DNA from: Straminergon stramineum
Lineage: Eukaryota > Streptophyta > Bryopsida > Hypnales > Calliergonaceae
NCBI GenBank assembly: GCA_963920665.1
Contig: OY987263.1
Location: 29,066,547-29,130,546, forward strand
Length of the DNA: 64,000 nucleotides
Direction: 5' to 3'
How positions within the stretch are numbered: the stretch's first letter is position 1; every line of letters starts with the position of its first letter. Positions 61,380 through 64,000 of this stretch are shown piece by piece. The notes below the pieces were generated by a model, which saw only the letters and a program-made list of their open reading frames with translations, was not told where the DNA came from and did not search any database. A program made the translations under genes and the position numbers.

Positions 61380-61560
61380 AAAATAATCACTTTTTGTGAT
61401 GAACTTATATTCAAAAGGTGGAAGTTCCTATTGCAATCACTAATCACTCCATCACCATCATTCAAGACATTGATTGTGGCCACTAACTCAACCTAATGTA
61501 GGCCAAATCTTGTGTATTGAAAAAACTTTGTCATGAATTGATGCAAGACTTTAAATGGGT
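61380..61560 (-). repeat. Dispersed repeat I, copy 3 (inverted)
   Basis: The sequence atcactccatcaccatcat, aagacattgattgtggccac and tcaacctaatgt is the reverse complement of 18780-18900. The start (tgatgaacttatat) lies close to the CACTA-type hairpin. Confidence 0.6.
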
Positions 61561-62328
61561 CATTGCCTAGGGATATGTGATGAGCCTTTTGCATGTCTAA
61601 GGTTGATTCACCTTAGAGGGGTGAGGAGGGGCAAGGTTTCCACACTCCACATATTGTTGTTGAAACGGTGATTTTTATTTTTTATTTTGAAATGCTTATG
61701 TTCATGTTTAATTTAGAGGGTGATAAGAACATTTCTACACTTGCTTCTTGAACTGGGAACACTCAAATTTTACATCAATTTTTGAAGGGCCGTCAAACTA
61801 CTTGTCTCCTACTCTTGCTAACTAAATGTGTTTTGTAAATAGTCAACCATTCAATTCATCAAGTAGAATAAAAGATAAAGCAACTAAAATGAGGTAAATA
61901 TTCATTGGAAGGGACATTTCTTGACATACTAACACAGGGAAATGAGGAGTGTGATACCAGGGGGGGGCTATAATATTTGAGTGTGTAACTATTTCCCCCC
62001 CCTTCCATCTTTCTATTTTCAGAAAGTTTTGGGAGGGGTATAGTTATACATTGAAATATTATACACACACACACACTGGAATCACCCTCCCCATCTCCAT
62101 GTGTAAGATTGAGAGCCAAGAGAATATTTGGAAGGGCATGAGTGGAGATGCTTAAAGAAACTTTTCTACAATATTGGATAATAAAAAATTCTATTGTAAT
62201 CTTGATAACATTCTTGAACAGCTCTTGAGAAAAATTGGAGGCAACAACAATGACCAATGTGTTGGGTTGGAATCTCAAACCCTCAAATAAACTTGTTTGG
62301 AATTAGTACACATGGTTATGAATTTATT
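61561..62328. other. Intergenic DNA
   Basis: No gene recognised. A 139-codon minus-strand frame at 61859-62278 lacks motifs and crosses a (CA)n run at about 62063-62075 and G/C homopolymers. Confidence 0.35.
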
Positions 62329-62560
62329 TTAACCTTTGAAGGTTGAGGACCATGTTTTACAAGTAAAATCCTAAGCCATAACCATTTCTAGTGTAGCATG
62401 ATGCAATGAATAATATTATTATTTTTGGATATTCATCCTTAGAATCTTGTAATAGACTTATATGAGAGTGTGTGAAAAAAATTTCATAAACTTTGATAAA
62501 ATAGATAGTAAGATATTAGTATCGAGAGTGGGTTTTCTTTTGTTAAGTACCTCTCTTCAT
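62329..62560 (-). repeat. Possible truncated D/E-like element
   Basis: It begins TTAA then CCTTTGAAGGTTGAGG. Read in reverse, the body follows the internal order of families D and E (ctaatatcttactatc, aaatttttttcacac, ttctaaggat). No right border was found. Confidence 0.35.
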
Positions 62561-62939
62561 TTTAGTTTTTCAATCTTTGAATCCTTTTAACTTAACATTC
62601 AAGAAAATCTATCCCCTAGAGAGTATTGGTTGACTTTTGGCAAATGAGAAAATCAAAGGGAAATTTTTTTTTTTTTTAAAAAGAAATTTAGTCCCCAATC
62701 CTGAGTGACACACAAGGTGATCATATGGGCTAAAAAAATCTTTTCTTTTTCTTTTTTTTCACCATAATTGCATATTTTCATGGACTCCAACAATCGTGCA
62801 TGAAGTCAAGATTTCCTCAAATGAATGCTTGCACTAAAAAGCTTTGGAGTTTGAATCTTTGTGGTTAGGAATTGAATTGAGAATGTAGGGGAAAAAAATT
62901 AATAAATCAACAAATTGATATCCTTTTTTTATTAAGTTG
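62561..62939. other. AT-rich spacer
   Basis: Nothing recognisable; long T and A runs. Confidence 0.35.
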
Positions 62940-63510
62940 TTAACCCCTAAATGCATCAACCTCCATTTTCTAGACAATGAACAATTTCAAACACCAGTTT
63001 CGTCCTCCTTATTGCTTGGATGAAAGTCATTTTAATTTGTGAAGATATGTGAAGAGGTTGTTGTCCTATCTAAGAGTTGGATTTGGTGTTATTAGAGATT
63101 ATATTTTCCTAAAATTACAAATGCACAAGTATGTCAAGTGGTCAAATTGCATTGACTTTAGTTCTAAACTAGATTAGTCAAAATGAGCTCATAGATAAAA
63201 AGAACACAAAAATTTCAAAAAACCACCATGTGAAGATAACCTCGTTTCAAATCCATTCCAACAAATTTTACTCAAAAAATGATAATATTTTACTTGTAAT
63301 CGAATTTTGAAGGAATTTTGGAATTTTGGAATTTATAAAAAAATATTGGTGATAGAATTGTTGAATCTAACTGTATAGATGGAATCTACAAATCATAATC
63401 TACAACTTTTGTTTGTATGTCAATTCCAAAATATGCTTCCAAATAGCACTTTATCATGATTTTCCTCAAATTGTCAATTTTGTAGATGAATTTGGACGTT
63501 TAGGGGTTAA
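62940..63510 (+). mobile_element. TTAA-flanked MITE, family B copy 2
   Basis: Exact TTAA at 62940-62943 and 63507-63510. Termini are CCCCTAAATGC and CGTTTAGGGG. The 571-bp body aligns end to end with 43694-44271 in the same orientation, with homology stopping at the TTAA on both sides. Confidence 0.85.
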
Positions 63511-64000
63511 ATATAGGTAGATTCAAGATGAAAGGAAAAACTAATCTTTAATAGTTTCAAAATGGAATTAAGACATGTCAATCATATTTGTGAGATTGTC
63601 TCCGGATGAAATCTTAGAATGCAATATTGCTATGGAATTCCTCTAGAGTATTTTTGTTATGATAGAATATAAAAATTGACTTCAAAAACAAATTCTAACA
63701 TTTTTTAATAAAAATTCCCATGGTTGTCTACACAACAAGACTCTTCTTAACTTTCATTATACTAATCTACGTGGAATGATTTATATAGTCATGAATATAT
63801 TTTATATGGAAAAATGAAAAATTAACTTTGATTATTTGCTACTTGTTGCATGAGGGTGAAAATTTTGAGCTTAGGAGGTCATTACATTTTCTCTTCGGCA
63901 TTGGTTGAAAATTTTAAAATGTTATCCTTCCAAATTGAATGTATTTTTTTACCTTAAATTTTTTTTTTTAAATATCAATAAAATTTGACCATCATAGGAA
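63511..64000. other. AT-rich DNA at window end
   Basis: No gene recognised. Confidence 0.35.

Noticed and set aside
1..64000. CRISPR arrays, rRNA, tRNA genes, LTR-retrotransposon or transposase proteins
   Set aside because: I looked for their signatures and saw none; tRNA and weak TE-protein relics would need a dedicated search to exclude fully.

Overview
The window looks like nuclear DNA of a land plant, most likely a bryophyte. Five spliced protein-coding genes sit in long, AT-rich intergenic DNA. Two of them are plastid proteins (CLPR4 and an ELIP). One is a Ure2p/YghU-type glutathione transferase, a class known from mosses and microbes and unusual in flowering plants. One is a fungal-type secreted FAD oxidase. 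Introns are short (about 80-500 bp) with GT-AG borders. I can argue for a bryophyte but cannot name the species.

Layout. 1-1530 (-): 5' part of the GST gene, cut by the window edge. 1.5-19.3 kb: no convincing gene, but a dense mosaic of small non-autonomous transposons, hairpins and degenerate repeats. 19.6-22.4 kb (+): CLPR4 in nine exons. 24.3-25.5 kb (+): an ELIP-like chlorophyll-binding protein in two exons, with a TATA box. 25.6-32.5 kb: AT-rich repeats. 34.0-37.6 kb (+): an ankyrin-repeat/ILK-like protein kinase in eleven coding exons with all catalytic residues intact. 38.0-40.1 kb (-): the FAD oxidase in two exons, convergent with the kinase. 40.1-64 kb: no recognised gene, but several families of miniature transposons and a few GC-richer, microsatellite-rich islands (about 45.9-46.8, 55.6-56.8, 58.6-58.9 and 59.9-60.9 kb).

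The most notable structural signal is a set of about eleven elements. Most are bounded by TTAA, and they begin with CCC(C/T)TNAA and end with its complement. Their interiors fall into at least six unrelated families (here called B to G). Target choice and termini resemble the piggyBac superfamily, which to my knowledge is not a recognised component of plant genomes. Two of these elements abut and share a single TTAA. A second set has CACTA-type ends, two with exact 3-bp target duplications (GTT and TGG). No transposase or reverse transcriptase is visible in the window, so all elements would depend on enzymes encoded elsewhere.

The genes do not form a pathway together. CLPR4 and ELIP both serve the chloroplast (protease core, photoprotection). 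The kinase is a signalling enzyme. The FAD oxidase is the best candidate for a horizontally acquired gene.
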